A stretch of DNA of 64,000 bases from Panorpa germanica (Eukaryota > Arthropoda > Insecta > Mecoptera > Panorpidae): the NCBI GenBank assembly GCA_963678705.1, contig OY783219.1:6572001-6636000 (forward strand), written 5' to 3'. Both the position numbers and the translations under genes were made by a program. How positions within the stretch are numbered: position 1 is the first letter of the stretch; each line of letters opens with the position of its first letter. Below are positions 11,823-23,722 of the stretch, one piece after another. The notes under the pieces are model-generated. The model made no database searches and was not told the origin of the DNA. It saw only the letters and a program-made list of their open reading frames with translations.

Positions 11823-12409
11823 CGAGGCATGTTTTTTAAGTAAGTACCGTTTTGCGTTTCCGCCTTTGCAGCGCTACGGTCGGCGTTACCTGCATGCGCG
11901 CTGGTTACCTACATCTCTTGTCTACGCTCTGACGCTATTACAGTCTGATTCTTCATTGTATACGTTGTTTACTGCGTGTTTAAGATGCCTCCGACAATCG
12001 TGAGTCCCGCCGATTGTGAAGTACGGGCTGTTATACGATTTCTTAGTGCTAAAGGCGTAAAACCGATCGATATTCATCGTGAGATCTGTGAAGTTTACGT
12101 ACAAAACATTATGAGTGATGGAATGGTAAGGAAATGGGTGAGAGCAGTAAGGGTATCGTTTTGCTGCATGACAATGCCCGTCCACATGTGGCGAATCGGA
12201 TACAGTGGTTAACAAGTCAGGCGGCAGAATTTTATGAGGAGGGTATTCAAAAACTTGTGCCACGTTATGACAAGTGCCTCAATATTCACGGAAATTATGT
12301 AGAAAAGTAGATTAAGGTACAGGCTTTCATGTAAAAATAAAATTATTGCGATATCTTTGGACGCCTTTTTTTAATTCCAAAACGGTACTTACTTAAAAAA
12401 CACGCCTCG
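11823..12409 (+). mobile_element. mariner deletion derivative A
   Basis: A 587-bp element with about 30-bp inverted repeats (CGAGGCATGTTTTTTAAGTA at the left, its near-complement at the right) flanked by TA on both sides. A frame starting MPPTIV at 11985 gives the N-terminal helix-turn-helix of a mariner transposase ([20 protein letters not shown] ... MVRKWVRA). It is then fused out of frame to the C-terminal part, which contains the HDNARPH catalytic motif and ends NIHGNYVEK. About half of the usual transposase of about 345 residues, including the central catalytic region, is missing, so it is non-autonomous. It stands between ODC-B and ODC-C. Confidence 0.9.
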
Positions 12410-12666
12410 TATAATAAATAAAATGCTGACTGGAGAAAATTGTATTCAGTGTGTACACATAACATATTCATTTCAGATAATTAATAATAGATACACACTG
12501 TTAAATAAATAAAAACATGAATATTTTTTCATAAAATGACTAATTGTTTTATTATTTCTTTATTCCCATAAAATCAACGACAATTGTAAAACCTTGGCCG
12601 GAGTGATAAAAGTATAGTTTATTGTTTATCATTACAAATTAAACAACAACTTATTTTTAGAGGTCT

Positions 12667-15113
12667 TTAATTTCTTTTATTCAGCAGAAAACCTAATCCT
12701 TGCAAATAGTTCCTGAAAGAATCGTTAATAAGTTTTCAATATTTTTTGAATGTATACTTTGTATGGCTTGAGCTTACCAAGTTTCCTCACTGGCCACTAT
12801 AACGGTGCTGGGTTTCGCATAACCGTTGAAGTTGCTAACCAAACTAATTGTATAAGATCCCATGTTTGGAAAAACTAACCATTCACCAGTAGCAAGTTCT
12901 GGTAGCATAATGTTATCAGCTACTTTATCAAAAGTATCACAAGTTTGACCCCAAAGTGTAGATGGATATAACTCACAAGAATGCTTCTGGAATAAGAAAT
13001 GGAAACAAAAACTTATAACGCCTTTAAAATAGGCAAAACGTATACCACATTAAATGTAAAAATAATTACCTTTAATGGAATAGGTTTGAATTTCAAATTA
13101 GAAAAACATGCAACAAATATAAAAGATGAATAAATTCCATCATTAATATAATACACAAATTTTTCTAACTTTGTAGAGGAAGTTATCTAAAAATTAATAA
13201 TTAATAACAAAAATAGTTTTTCATGAAAAATAAGAAAGTATTTTCAGTTTTACAAACTTTTTTCTTCGAGTGAACATTGCAAGCCAGGGTAAATGCAGAT
13301 TCAACGTAATACCTTCCAGGCTCGGCTATGACTTCAATATTTGGGTCAGGGAAATATTCTTTTAAAGCAGCATTCACAGTGCCTGCTATCTGTGAAAATA
13401 ATGAAAATGCTAAAAATATATTTATAGTCTGGGTTTGAATCCAAAATATTCACTAACAAAATTGCAAATAGATACCTCATCGATAGGCTTGTCTTTATAT
13501 CCTGGAAAACCTCCTCCTATATCCAAAACATGTAACTGATGCCCTGTAGAATTTCCATAATTAAACACGTGTCTAGAGGCAGCTATAGCACGATAAAAAG
13601 CAGAGGGTTCGTTGCAATCCGAACCAACATGAAAACTGACACCAACTACCTGAAAATATCAATAGAAAAGTTCAATTTAACGCGGTTTAAACTTTAAATA
13701 AGTACATACTTCAAGATCCATTGCTTTAGCTTTGTCTAAAAGTCTTGGCGCTTCCGTTAAAGCATCGCATCCAAATTTATCTCCAATAGCGAATTCTTAG
13801 AACTAATCTGTAAATGTATGTTAGTAAACACAACGCCTGAATAGTACGCAACAAAATATACACAAATGAATTATGTATGAAGTAATTGATTCTCACTTTG
13901 CTTGAGGAAATATTTTCTTAATATTTTGCAGTTCATATTCGTTATCAAATCTGCACCTTGTTCTTCTTCGCATACTCAAGATGCGATGACGCCTTCACTG
14001 TATTCGCAAATATTATTCTGTTTGGATGTACCCCCATTTCAAGCACCTAAAGTTGTTCGTCCTCATTTACATATACAGAAATATTTAAGAGAGTATCTGA
14101 AATTTATTTAATTACCATTTGAATTTCAGTTGCAGTTGCGCAATCAAAACCAGTTCCTAGGGTTGCTAAAGTCTTCAGCACCTCGGGACTATTGTTGCAT
14201 TTAACAGCTAAAGAAATATATTAATTAATAAACTAATGGGCTTGTGTCCTCATTTTTAAGTGGTCGATTTTTTAATTGTTGATTGAAATTGATGTTAATA
14301 AATGTGTATTGACGTGTCTATTTTATTAAATATCTAAATGTTGACGGAGATATAGCAATTAAAAGTTTGAATTGTAGTTTTAGCGCTAGAGATGGTCGGC
14401 CATATTTTTATGACGTGAATGCATTTTAACGTCAGTTATTTGTTGAGTAGGTCAGTGCTGTGGTAATGTTTTGTAGCTGTTGGTAGTCAAATAATCAAGT
14501 CAAAACAAAGAATAATACGTTTTTATTTTATTTAACCCTGTTACGGCAGACATAATATTGAAATTATATTGTTCCTTGAAATAGCTGTAAATAATATTTG
14601 ATATTTTGACATATAAATACACATAGCAGAGATTTATGAGCTGTAAGGTTGGTAACCTTACACAAGGGTTGTGATGTCACATGCATTTGGAATGTGTACA
14701 ACGTTGAATCCCTTTAATAATTAAAGAGACAAAATGACTTTTTTAAATGTTCATATCTCTTAATATATAAGGAGTTATTAAAAAATAATTGAACATTTGA
14801 GGTTCTAGTAACTCACTTTTATAGAAATTAAGACATAGGACACAAGCCCATTAATAAAAAATGTAGAAATTCTATTGTGTCGCCATCTCTTAATAGCTGT
14901 GGCTAACCATCGATTTCTTAAACAAATACAATATTTACCATAATGAGGTTTAACTCGCGGTAATTTCTTTAACCAATTGTGATGCTTCTTTACAATATCT
15001 CCTAAATCGCACACATAGAACGCATCTTCGCGGCCATCCTCTGCAGTTAATGCTCTGATGACGCTCCACTCGTCTTGCTCTTTCTCCAGGATGTGAACGG
15101 TCTCGTTCTTCAT
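12667..15113 (-). pseudogene. ODC-C: frameshifted ornithine decarboxylase copy
   Basis: All nine exons can be found (Met at 15113, last in-frame stop at 12667), but two deletions break the frame. Exon 3 lacks 8 bases near 13949, where GGTCATGACC of ODC-D is reduced to TC; this removes part of the segment matching the antizyme-binding region. Exon 4 lacks 26 bases near 13786, removing about nine residues after LRIRY. Their sum (34) is not a multiple of three. The last exon is also degraded and stops early. Outside these sites the frame is well kept: AVKCN, FHVGS, GGGFPG, EPGR, GQTCD, MGSY. The closest relative is ODC-D (both have GQTC). The loss looks recent. Confidence 0.85.
14235..14852. mobile_element. 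MITE in ODC-C intron 1 (AATGGGCTTGTGTCCT family)
   Basis: A 618-bp unit bounded by inverted repeats AATGGGCTTGTGTCCT and its complement. It fills nearly all of intron 1 and stops about 27 bp from the start of exon 2. Orientation is reverse with respect to the copy at 20043. No transposase-like frame. Flanking TA could be a target duplication in this copy, but other copies do not confirm it. Confidence 0.85.
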
Positions 15114-16479
15114 CACCTGCAAAATATTAAAGTAATGTTTTAAGATTTTACTTTTGTGTGATATGTACTAATTGCGTTATCAGGAGGCGGGCAGAGTTGA
15201 AAGATGGAAAAGAAGAAGAGAACAACTTGAACGAGTTGGTGTTATCACATTTCAATAAGAAACTGCTTAAAAATCTTGTCAAAAGGAGAAATTTGTTTAT
15301 TATAATTTAAATATAAGCGTGAGATAATAATTTCCACAACATATTGATTTATGACCGTAACGTAGCAGTATACCATCTGACAATTCTGACAGCTGTCAAC
15401 CACTGTGAAGTGAAATTAGCAAACAATAAATATTCCATCGATCATCGACTCGGTCGAAAACTTTGACTGTGGTAAACTCTACTAAACTCGCTTTAGAGAA
15501 AACTGATGTAGTACTTATGTAAAATCATTATAACAGGACTTACAGAATAATATTTGACACGAGCTAATGGATTTTATATAAAACAATTAAAAATTTTGTC
15601 GATTTTATGATAAAGAAGCAATCAGATATATTTACGAACCGGTTAATGACTTTCTACAAAAAAGAACATGGACTGATATACAGTTTGGTAACGGCAAGAT
15701 TACCATCGCATTAATTATATACTTTAATTATGTTTACATACGATATTATAATATTTAATAACGTAAATATTATAATATATGTAAACATTATTACGGGTAT
15801 GTATCTAGAGCGACTAATTACTCTTCAAACTATTAATTAAAATAATTAAAACATGTCATATGACATAAATGTTTCCATCCTGCGTGAAACTGTTAGAACC
15901 ATTGGGTTTTGAACTGAGTTTTGAAGGTTAGATTTTTAATTGGGTTTAATTAATGTATATAGATCATTTTTATTTAATAAATATCCAAAAATTGACGGAT
16001 ATGTATCTATTTAAAGTTTGAATCCTAGTAGTTGAAGTATTTTTATTTATTTTTTACTTATATGAAAACTTGATGGGTTGCTGCAACAGTTGCTATTGCT
16101 TTGACGTTTAATACTGCATCTCTTTTACACTTCGCTTGTTTTACAGTAATGACAAAGATAACCAAATAAAAATAATTGGTTATTTGAGGTTGTGATAGCC
16201 AATTTTATCAATATACAGTGCAGTTTTATGTAAATTCAGTTATAGTACACGACCCAATTAACATACTTTTCACGTTATGAATGAAAAAAACTATAAATTG
16301 TCTCTAAGAAGTGTATTTTATTTATAAAATATAGTTTTGTGTTACAGTTTTATGCATACAAGAAATAAATTATTGTTGCCCCATAAGTAAAGTTAAATAT
16401 TTCTAGATAAATAAATAAATATTTCTAATAAATAATTAGATCTTGTGGTTCGATTTCTATACATAGCTTTAATAATTAA
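15114..16479. other. spacer between ODC-C and ODC-D
   Basis: Contains the 5' flank of ODC-C (similar to that of ODC-A around 15340-15670) and AT-rich DNA. A segment around 15830-15890 (AATTAAAACATGTCATATG ...) recalls 6780-7010 upstream of ODC-A. No gene, RNA or complete repeat seen. Confidence 0.4.
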
Positions 16480-18947
16480 TTAATTCTTCTGTGACAGATC
16501 CTTCGCTTCAACGGCGACAAAATGTTTTTTATCTAGTAATAAATCTCGCAAATAATCCCTGGAAAGATAATTTATTAAATAGAGTTTTTTTTTATATTTG
16601 AATATTTTTCAAACTTACCAAGTTTCCTCACTGGCCACTATAACGGTGCTCGGTTTGACATAACCGTTGAAGTTGCAAAACAAAGTAACTGTATAAGCTC
16701 CCATGTTTGAAAAACCTAACCAATCACCAGTAGCAAGTTCTGGTAGCATAATATTATCAGCTACTTTATCAAAACTATCACAAGTTTGACCCCAAAGTGT
16801 AGATGGATATAATTCACAAGAATGCTTCTGGAATAAGAAATACAAACAATAACGCCTTTGGGATAGGCAACACGTATACCTCCTATAATTGAATGTAAAA
16901 ATAATGAACATTACCTTTAATGGAATAGGTTTTAATTTCCAATTCGCAAAACATCTAAAGGTTAAAAAAGATGAATAAATTCCATCGTTAATATAATAGA
17001 TAAATTTTTCTAACCTTGTAGAGGAGTTTATCTAAAAATTAATAATTAATAACAATAATAGTTTTGCATGTAATATATGAAAGTATTTTCAGTTTTACAA
17101 ACTTTTTTCTTCATGTGAACATTACAAGCTATGATATATGCAGTTGTAGGATAATACATTCCAGGTTCGGCTATGATTTTAATATTTGGCTCAGGAAAAT
17201 ATTCCTTTAAACCAGCATTGACAGTACCTGCTATCTGAGAAAATATATAGAATGCTAAAAATATATTTATAGTCTGGGTTTGAATCTAAAATATTTGATA
17301 ATCGAATCTTATCAAATATTCTAACCACTTTAAGGAAATGGAAACATGTAGATACCTCATCGAAAGTATTGTCTTTATCTCCTGGAAAACCTCCTCCTAT
17401 ATCCAAAAGATGTAACTGATGTCCTGTGGATTTTCCATAATCAAACACGTGTCTAGAGGCAGCTATAGCACGATAAAAAGCAGAGGTTTCCTTGCAATCT
17501 GAACCAACATGAAAACTGACACCAACTACCTGAAAATACCATTATAGAAATTCATGTAGTTTAAACTTTAAATAAGTACTTACTTTAAGATCCATTGCTT
17601 TAGCCTTGTCTAAAAGTCTTGGCGCTTCCGTGAAAGCATCGCATCCAAATTTTTCTCCAAAAGATAGCAGCGCTTCAGCAGCATCATAGCGAATTCTTAG
17701 AACTAATCTGTAATAGCATGTTGGTAAACACAACGCCTGAATAGTATGCAATGAATTACACATATTCTTACTTTGCTTGAGGAAAAATTTTCTTAATATT
17801 TTGCAGCTCGTATTCGTTATCAAAGGTCATGACCTGCACGTCGTTCTTCTTAGCATACTCAAGATGTGATGACACCTTCACTGGATTCGCGTATATTATT
17901 CTGGTAGGATGGACCCCCATTTCAAGGACCTGTAGAGATTAGAGATAAATATATATTCAAGAAAATATCTGAAATTTCTGAAATTACCAGTTGAATTTCC
18001 GTTTTAGAGGCGCAATCAAAACCAGTTCCTAGGGCTGCTAAAGTTTTCACAACTTCCGGACTATCGTTGCATTTAACAGCTAAGGAAATGATATATTAAG
18101 ACACTTTTCTTTAAATGAGAGAAAGTAATGTAATTTATTTTGTAAGTTACGAGGCATGTTTTTTAAGTAAGTACTGTTTTGGAATTAAAAAAAGACGTGC
18201 AAAGATATCGCAATAATTTTATTTTTACATGAAAGCCTGTACCTTAATCTACTTTTCTACAGCCATTACAGTCTGATTCTTCATTGTATACGTTGTTTAC
18301 TGAGTGTTTAAGATGCCTCCGACAATCGTGTGTCCCCGCCGATTGTGAAGTACGGGCTGTTATACGATTTCTTAGTGCTAAAGGCGTAAAACCGATCGAT
18401 ATTCATCGTGAGATCTGTGAAGTTTACGGACAAAACATTATGAGTGATGGAATGGTAAGGAAATGGGTGAGAGCATTTAAAGATGGCCGCACAAATGTGC
18501 ATGATGAAAAAAGTCAAAACAGTTGTGATACAGTGGTTAACAAGTCAGGCGGCAGAATTTTATGAGGAGGGTATTCAAAAACTGGTGCCACGTTATGACA
18601 AGTGCCTCAATATTCATGGAAATTATGTAGAAAAGTAGATTAAGGTACAGGCTTTCATGTAAAAATAAAATTATTGCGATATCTATGCACGTCTTTTTTT
18701 AATTCCAAAACGGTACTTACTTAAAAAACACGCCTCGTATTTTGTTTTCTTGACAAAATCAATATTTACCATAGTGTGGCATAACACGCGGTAATTTCTT
18801 CAACCAATTCTTGTGTTTCTTAACTAAATCTCCCAAATTGCATACGTAGAAAGCATCATCGCGGTCATCCTCTGCAGTTAAAGCTGTGATGAAACTCCAC
18901 TCGTCCTGCCCTTTCTTCAGGATGTGAACAACCTCACTTTCCATCAT
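16480..18947 (-). CDS. Odc: ODC-D: ornithine decarboxylase paralogue with altered PLP-phosphate site
   Basis: Nine open exons, first Met at 18947 (a second Met follows at once), stop at 16480, about 420 residues. Kept: AVKCN (K69), FDCAS (D88), FHVGS (H197, S200), [12 protein letters not shown] (C360, D361) and NMGAY (Y389). Changed: the EPGR motif reads EPGM, so the arginine that holds the PLP phosphate (R277) is Met; the following YYVAS reads YYPTT; GPTC reads GQTC; and the YDH at 331-333 is lost. In the well-studied enzymes R277 is important for cofactor binding, so activity is doubtful though not excluded. Intron 1 contains a mariner derivative, intron 3 the conserved hairpin motif. Closest to ODC-C. 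Confidence 0.85.
18150..18737 (+). mobile_element. mariner deletion derivative B with foldback 5' end, in ODC-D intron 1
   Basis: A 588-bp element with TA on both sides and the same termini as the copy at 11823. The transposase N-terminus ([20 protein letters not shown] ... [23 protein letters not shown]) joins the C-terminal tail ([16 protein letters not shown] ... NYVEK) after an internal deletion. Unlike copy A, its first roughly 110 bp are the reverse complement of its own 3' end, so the terminal inverted repeats are over 100 bp long. Non-autonomous. Confidence 0.85.
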
Positions 18948-18982
18948 CTACCCTATATAAATATTTCATGCTTTTACCTCTG

Positions 18983-19594
18983 TTTGATATAAACATTAAT
19001 ACAGTAATTTTGTAAAATCATTATAAAATTACTTACAAAATGTAAAGTTAATTTTTTTTTTATTTACTTATTTATTTGCGTTGACTTTTTTTCGTCATAG
19101 CCACCATCAAACATTTTTTATAATTTATAATTCAATTTTACAAATTTCTAAATATTTCAATAATTCACTAATTAATTTTGAATCACTTAACAAAAATTTA
19201 GTATTAACAGGAAATGTTTTAATCACATCTAATATATCACTATTTAATTTTGATTTTTCTAAACTATCATTTATGCATTCAAATATAATATGATGGAGTT
19301 TTGCAATGATTACTTTTGATTCTGGTTATAGTTGATATAATTTTGCGAGACTCATTTCTAAACCATCTTTTCTTACTTAAATTTGGATGTAACATATAGT
19401 AATCTCTTCCTTTTAACTGACTTTTGTTATTGATATCTTGGTTTCTCAAATTAAAGTTTAATTTTTTGATTATATTAAAAATTTCATATGAAGATAATTT
19501 CACTTTCATCTCAATTTCCAAATTTATTGATATAAATATTAATATGGTAATTTGTAAAATCATTAGAAGAGTACTTACAAAGTGTAAAATTAAA
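18983..19594 (-). mobile_element. LINE fragment flanked by a 67-bp direct repeat
   Basis: The core, about 19050-19520, is the same LINE 3' end as at 7120-7600 (GRDYYMLHPNLSKKRWFRNE and downstream), with an internal deletion around 19295 relative to it. It is bracketed by two imperfect copies of an approximately 67-bp segment (18983-19049 and 19527-19594). Each holds a splice-donor-like GTAAGT on the - strand, as expected for the end of the ODC-D non-coding first exon. The repeat could be an unusually long target-site duplication. Confidence 0.65.
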
Positions 19595-20042
19595 TATTTA
19601 AGACGGATTACCCTGTTGGAACCGGAAACAAATCCCTAATGTTATTTTACCTTGAAAACTTTATATTTTGTGCAGACCTGAAGAATTATGACCGTAAATT
19701 TTGATTCATGGATAAGAGTTGATAAAGTTTATAGCTAAAATAATTGTGTTTATAATTTACGACTACTTATTTCCATATTAATCCATTTATATAAATATGT
19801 CATTATTTCTATTTAGTAATAAAGATTACCCTATCTGTTTTATATGGAATTATTTAAAGTTTCATGGAAACAAATATTTAGAATTGTTTCTTATACGTAA
19901 GAATCGATTGAAAAACTTACTACAAAAAACAATATGAAATATATTCTATATATATTATTCTATAACTTTGTACACTATGAAAGATTGTAAACAAGTATAG
20001 TAGCTGAATACTGAATAAGCTAATAAATAATTAAGTAGCTAC

Positions 20043-20666
20043 AATGGGCTTGTGTCCTATGTCTTAATTTCTATAAAAGTGTACTATATATTGATAAAGT
20101 AGGTTACTAGAACCTCAAATGTTCAATTATTTTTTAATAACTCCTTATATGTTAAGAGATATTAACAATTAAAAAAGTCATTTTGTCTCTTTAATTATTA
20201 AAGGGATTCAACGTTGTACACATTCCAAATGCATATGACATCACAATCGCTGCCAACCTTACAGCTCATAAATCTCTGCTATATGTATTTGTACATCAAA
20301 ATATCAAATACTATTTACAGCTATTTCAAGGAACAATCAAATTTCAATATTATGTCTGCCGTAACACGGTTAAATAAAATAAAAACTTATTATTCTTTGA
20401 CTTGCCTTGATTATTTCGACTACCAACAGCTACAAAACATTACCACAGCACTGACCTACTCAACAAATAACTGACGTTAAAATGCATATCACGTAATACA
20501 AATATGGCCGACCATTTCTAGCGCTAAAACTACAATTCAAATTTTTAATTGCTATATCTCTGTCAACATTTAGATATTTAATAAAATAGACACGCCAATA
20601 CACATTTATTAACATCAATTTCAATCAACTATTGAAAAACGACCTCTAAAAAATGAGAACACAAGC
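20043..20666. mobile_element. MITE between ODC-D and ODC-E (AATGGGCTTGTGTCCT family)
   Basis: A near full-length unit of about 620 bp, forward orientation. It begins AATGGGCTTGTGTCCTATG and ends GAGAACACAAGC; the right terminal repeat is slightly worn. Internal landmarks are GACAAAATGACTTTTTT (inverted) and GCCGACCATTTCTAGCGC. No meaningful ORF. Confidence 0.85.
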
Positions 20667-20788
20667 ATATTGGGTTAAATTTTTATGTTATGATTTAATT
20701 TTAGGGTTTGATTCTTTAACATAATAGTTTAATTGATTATATTTAATAAATAACATTTTTTTAATCTGTTGGTCCTTTTTTTTATGAA

Positions 20789-23722
20789 CTAATTCTTGTG
20801 TGAACGATCCTCTGCTTCAATGGCGACAAAATGTTTTGTATCCAGTAATAAATCTTGCAAATAATTCCTGAAAATATCAGTTATTAAATAGAAGTGTTTC
20901 TATATTTGAATATCATTTAAACATACCAAGTTTCCTTACTGGCTACCACATGGATAGATGGTTTAGGAAAACCATTAAATCCGCTATAGAAAGCAAATGT
21001 ATAAGCCCCCATATTCGGGAATATTATCCAATCACCAATGTCCATTTCCGGTAGCATAACATTCTCAAATACTTTGTCCGAACTGTCACAAGTTGGGCCC
21101 CAAATAGTAGATGGGTACAATTGAGAAGAACGTTTCTGAATTAGAAATTTATTTATTATATAAAATTACTATCACTTATCCTGTAAATACTATTATTCAG
21201 CCTATTAAACTAAATAAGTTTAAATATAACTATTGCGCCTCGCTGAATTTGATAGGCAACATTTATAACTTACAATTCTTTAAGCTTCTAGGTTTAATAA
21301 TTCCATGTAATAGATATAACGTAATACCTTTAAAGGAATAGGATTTAATTTTAAATTATGAATAAAAACGCTCAGAAATGATATATAAATTCCATCATTG
21401 ATATAATACATCATTGTTTCCAATTTACTTGCGGACGTTTTCTAAAAATAAATATTTATTTAGATAAATAGTGTTTCAATAAGAAATAGAAATTATTGTC
21501 AATTTTACAAACCTTTTTCTTCGAGTAAACATTACAAGCTAGAGTATATGCAGATGCGACATAATACCTTCCAGGCTCGGCTATAACTTCAATATTTGGG
21601 TCAGGAAAATATTCGTTTAAAGCAGCATTCACAGTATCTGCTATCTAAGAAAATCAATAGAATACCAAAAATATATTTAAAGTTACACAGGTTTAAAACC
21701 AATATATATATCATTTATAAAAACCTCATCGATAGAAGTGCCTTTATTTCCTGGAAAGCCTCCTCCTATGTTCAGAACATGTAGCTTATGTCCAGTGGAA
21801 TTTCCATAATTAAACACGTGTCTACAGGCAGCAATAGCACGATAAAAAGCAGAGGGTTCGTTGCAATCCGAACCAACATGAAAACTGACACCAATCACCT
21901 GTAAAATATATTGTTTTAGTGTGTGTAAAGTTTGTGTTTTAAGAGTCCTGGCTGCTTCTCTAGGCTCTAAAGTAAAGGTAAGGTTAAATATGGGTTAACA
22001 ATGTTCGTCTTCATCTTGAAAAATTAAACTTTTGGATGTTTTGTTTTATTTAACACATTTACTCTTTCACTTTTTATTTAACACATTTATACTTTCAGTT
22101 GTTAATAAGAATTGACAAATAGTAAAAAACGCGGAAAAAAACAGAATATTGTTATAAAATTCATAACTTTATAACAAACAAATATTAAGAAAAACGATTG
22201 TAGACTATTTTATCTTAGGTTATAAGCTTTCGAAAGAATGTAGTGTCTTTGGCGTGGGCTCCAAAAAGTTGAATTATTTGTGCACCTGAAAGTGGGGAAT
22301 ATTTTACGAATTCAGTCATACGCATTAACTAATAAAAAAAATCTATATATACAATCTAAGAAATAATATATTAAATTACATAAAACATTTATTTTAACAA
22401 TGATAAAACTGTAAAACAACGAGAAAAGCAGAAAAAAATTAATTTACTAACATTGGAAAATACTAACGTCGTTTGTACATTGACCCTTTTAGGCAAGTTT
22501 CACTGGCTCGCCTTGCCGGTAAACTGCCAGATCCGTACGCAGTTGGAACCTTAAGTATCATGATTTAAGTATCATGACACTTAGATTTTTTAGCGGGATC
22601 ATGAGAAAGAAATAGGAGTTTGAAATTTCAACTGTTCTTTAAAAGACCCAGTGTACACACGCATGGTTAATTTGATTCTTTGATCAGTTAAAAATTAAAT
22701 GTGAATATTTGTAAGAAGATGTAAGGTCGCCGAGACATATACAATAAATATATTCAAATCAATTCAATTAAAAAATAAATATAAGTTTTAAAGTTAGATT
22801 GTTGGATTAATAGATTTAAGTATAGATTGAGTCATAATAAATATTCGTTTGATGAAGTTTCAAATCAATATATACCTACTTACTTCAAGATCCATTGATT
22901 TAGCTGTGTCCAATATTTCCGGCGCTTCAAAAAAAGCATCACATCCAAATTTATCTCCAAGTGCAACTGCAGATGCAGCAGCATCATAACGAATTCTTAA
23001 AATTAATCTGTAATTGTATGTTGGTTAACATGAAAAGCAAGCAAGAAATATCTTCAGCACCTGAATGATAGGCAACAAGATATACAAACAAGAAAACAAT
23101 TTTATGTATTACCTACTTTGCTTGAGGAAAAAAATTCCTAATATTTTGCAGTTCGTATTCATTATCAAAGGTCATAACTTGAACGTCATTCTTCTTGGCG
23201 TACTTAAGATGCGATGGCACCTTCACTGGATTCGCGTATATTATTCTGTTTGGATGAACTCCCATTTGAAGCACCTATAGTTTTTATTCCTCACTTTAGG
23301 ATATATAAACATTTAGGAGAGTATGTGACATTTAATAAGTTACCAGTTGAATTTCCGTTTTGGAGGCGCAATCGAAACCAGCCCCTAGTGCTGCTAAAGT
23401 TCTTAAGACTTCGGGATTATAGTTGGATTTAACAGCTAAAGAAATGATTTTTATTATATTTTATATTTAATATAAATTTCTACTGTGTCGCCATCTCTTA
23501 ACAGTGGTGACTACAAGGGTGTTTTTGGTAAATACAATATTTACCATAATGAGGTTTAACTCGCGGTAATTTCTTCAACCAATTGTTATGTTTCTTTACA
23601 ATATCTCCTAAATCGCATACATAGAACGCATCTTCGCGGTCATCCTCTGCAGTTAATGCTCTGATGATGCCCCACTCGTCTTGCCCTTTCTCAAGGATGT
23701 GAACGACCTCGCTGTTCATCAT
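20789..23722 (-). CDS. Odc: ODC-E: ornithine decarboxylase paralogue (mosaic)
   Basis: Nine open exons, first Met at 23722, stop at 20789, about 419 residues. Kept: K69, D88, FHVGS, GGGFPG, AEPGR (R277), GPTCDS (C360, D361), NMGAY (Y389). Changed: AVKCN to AVKSN (C70S), and YD at 331-332 to IH. Exons 1-5 resemble ODC-C and -D, exon 6 resembles ODC-A. Exons 7-9, intron 7 and the 3' flank (GGACCAACAGATT near 20775) match ODC-B, which points to gene conversion or unequal crossing-over. Intron 4 (21901-22882) is enlarged by about 0.9 kb of unassigned AT-rich DNA. Of the set, E and F look most likely to be enzymes. Confidence 0.85.
21901..22882. other. enlarged intron 4 of ODC-E, unassigned insertion
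   Basis: Corresponding introns in the other copies are around 60-100 bp, so about 0.9 kb has been gained here. It contains short direct repeats (TTATTTAACACATTTA-like at about 22047 and 22077; TTTAAGTATCATGA at about 22549) but no terminal repeats or ORF that identify an element. Confidence 0.4.

Noticed and set aside
11922-12263. 113-codon - strand ORF over the mariner element
   Set aside because: It is the antisense shadow of the transposase remnant, and also appears at 18308-18517.
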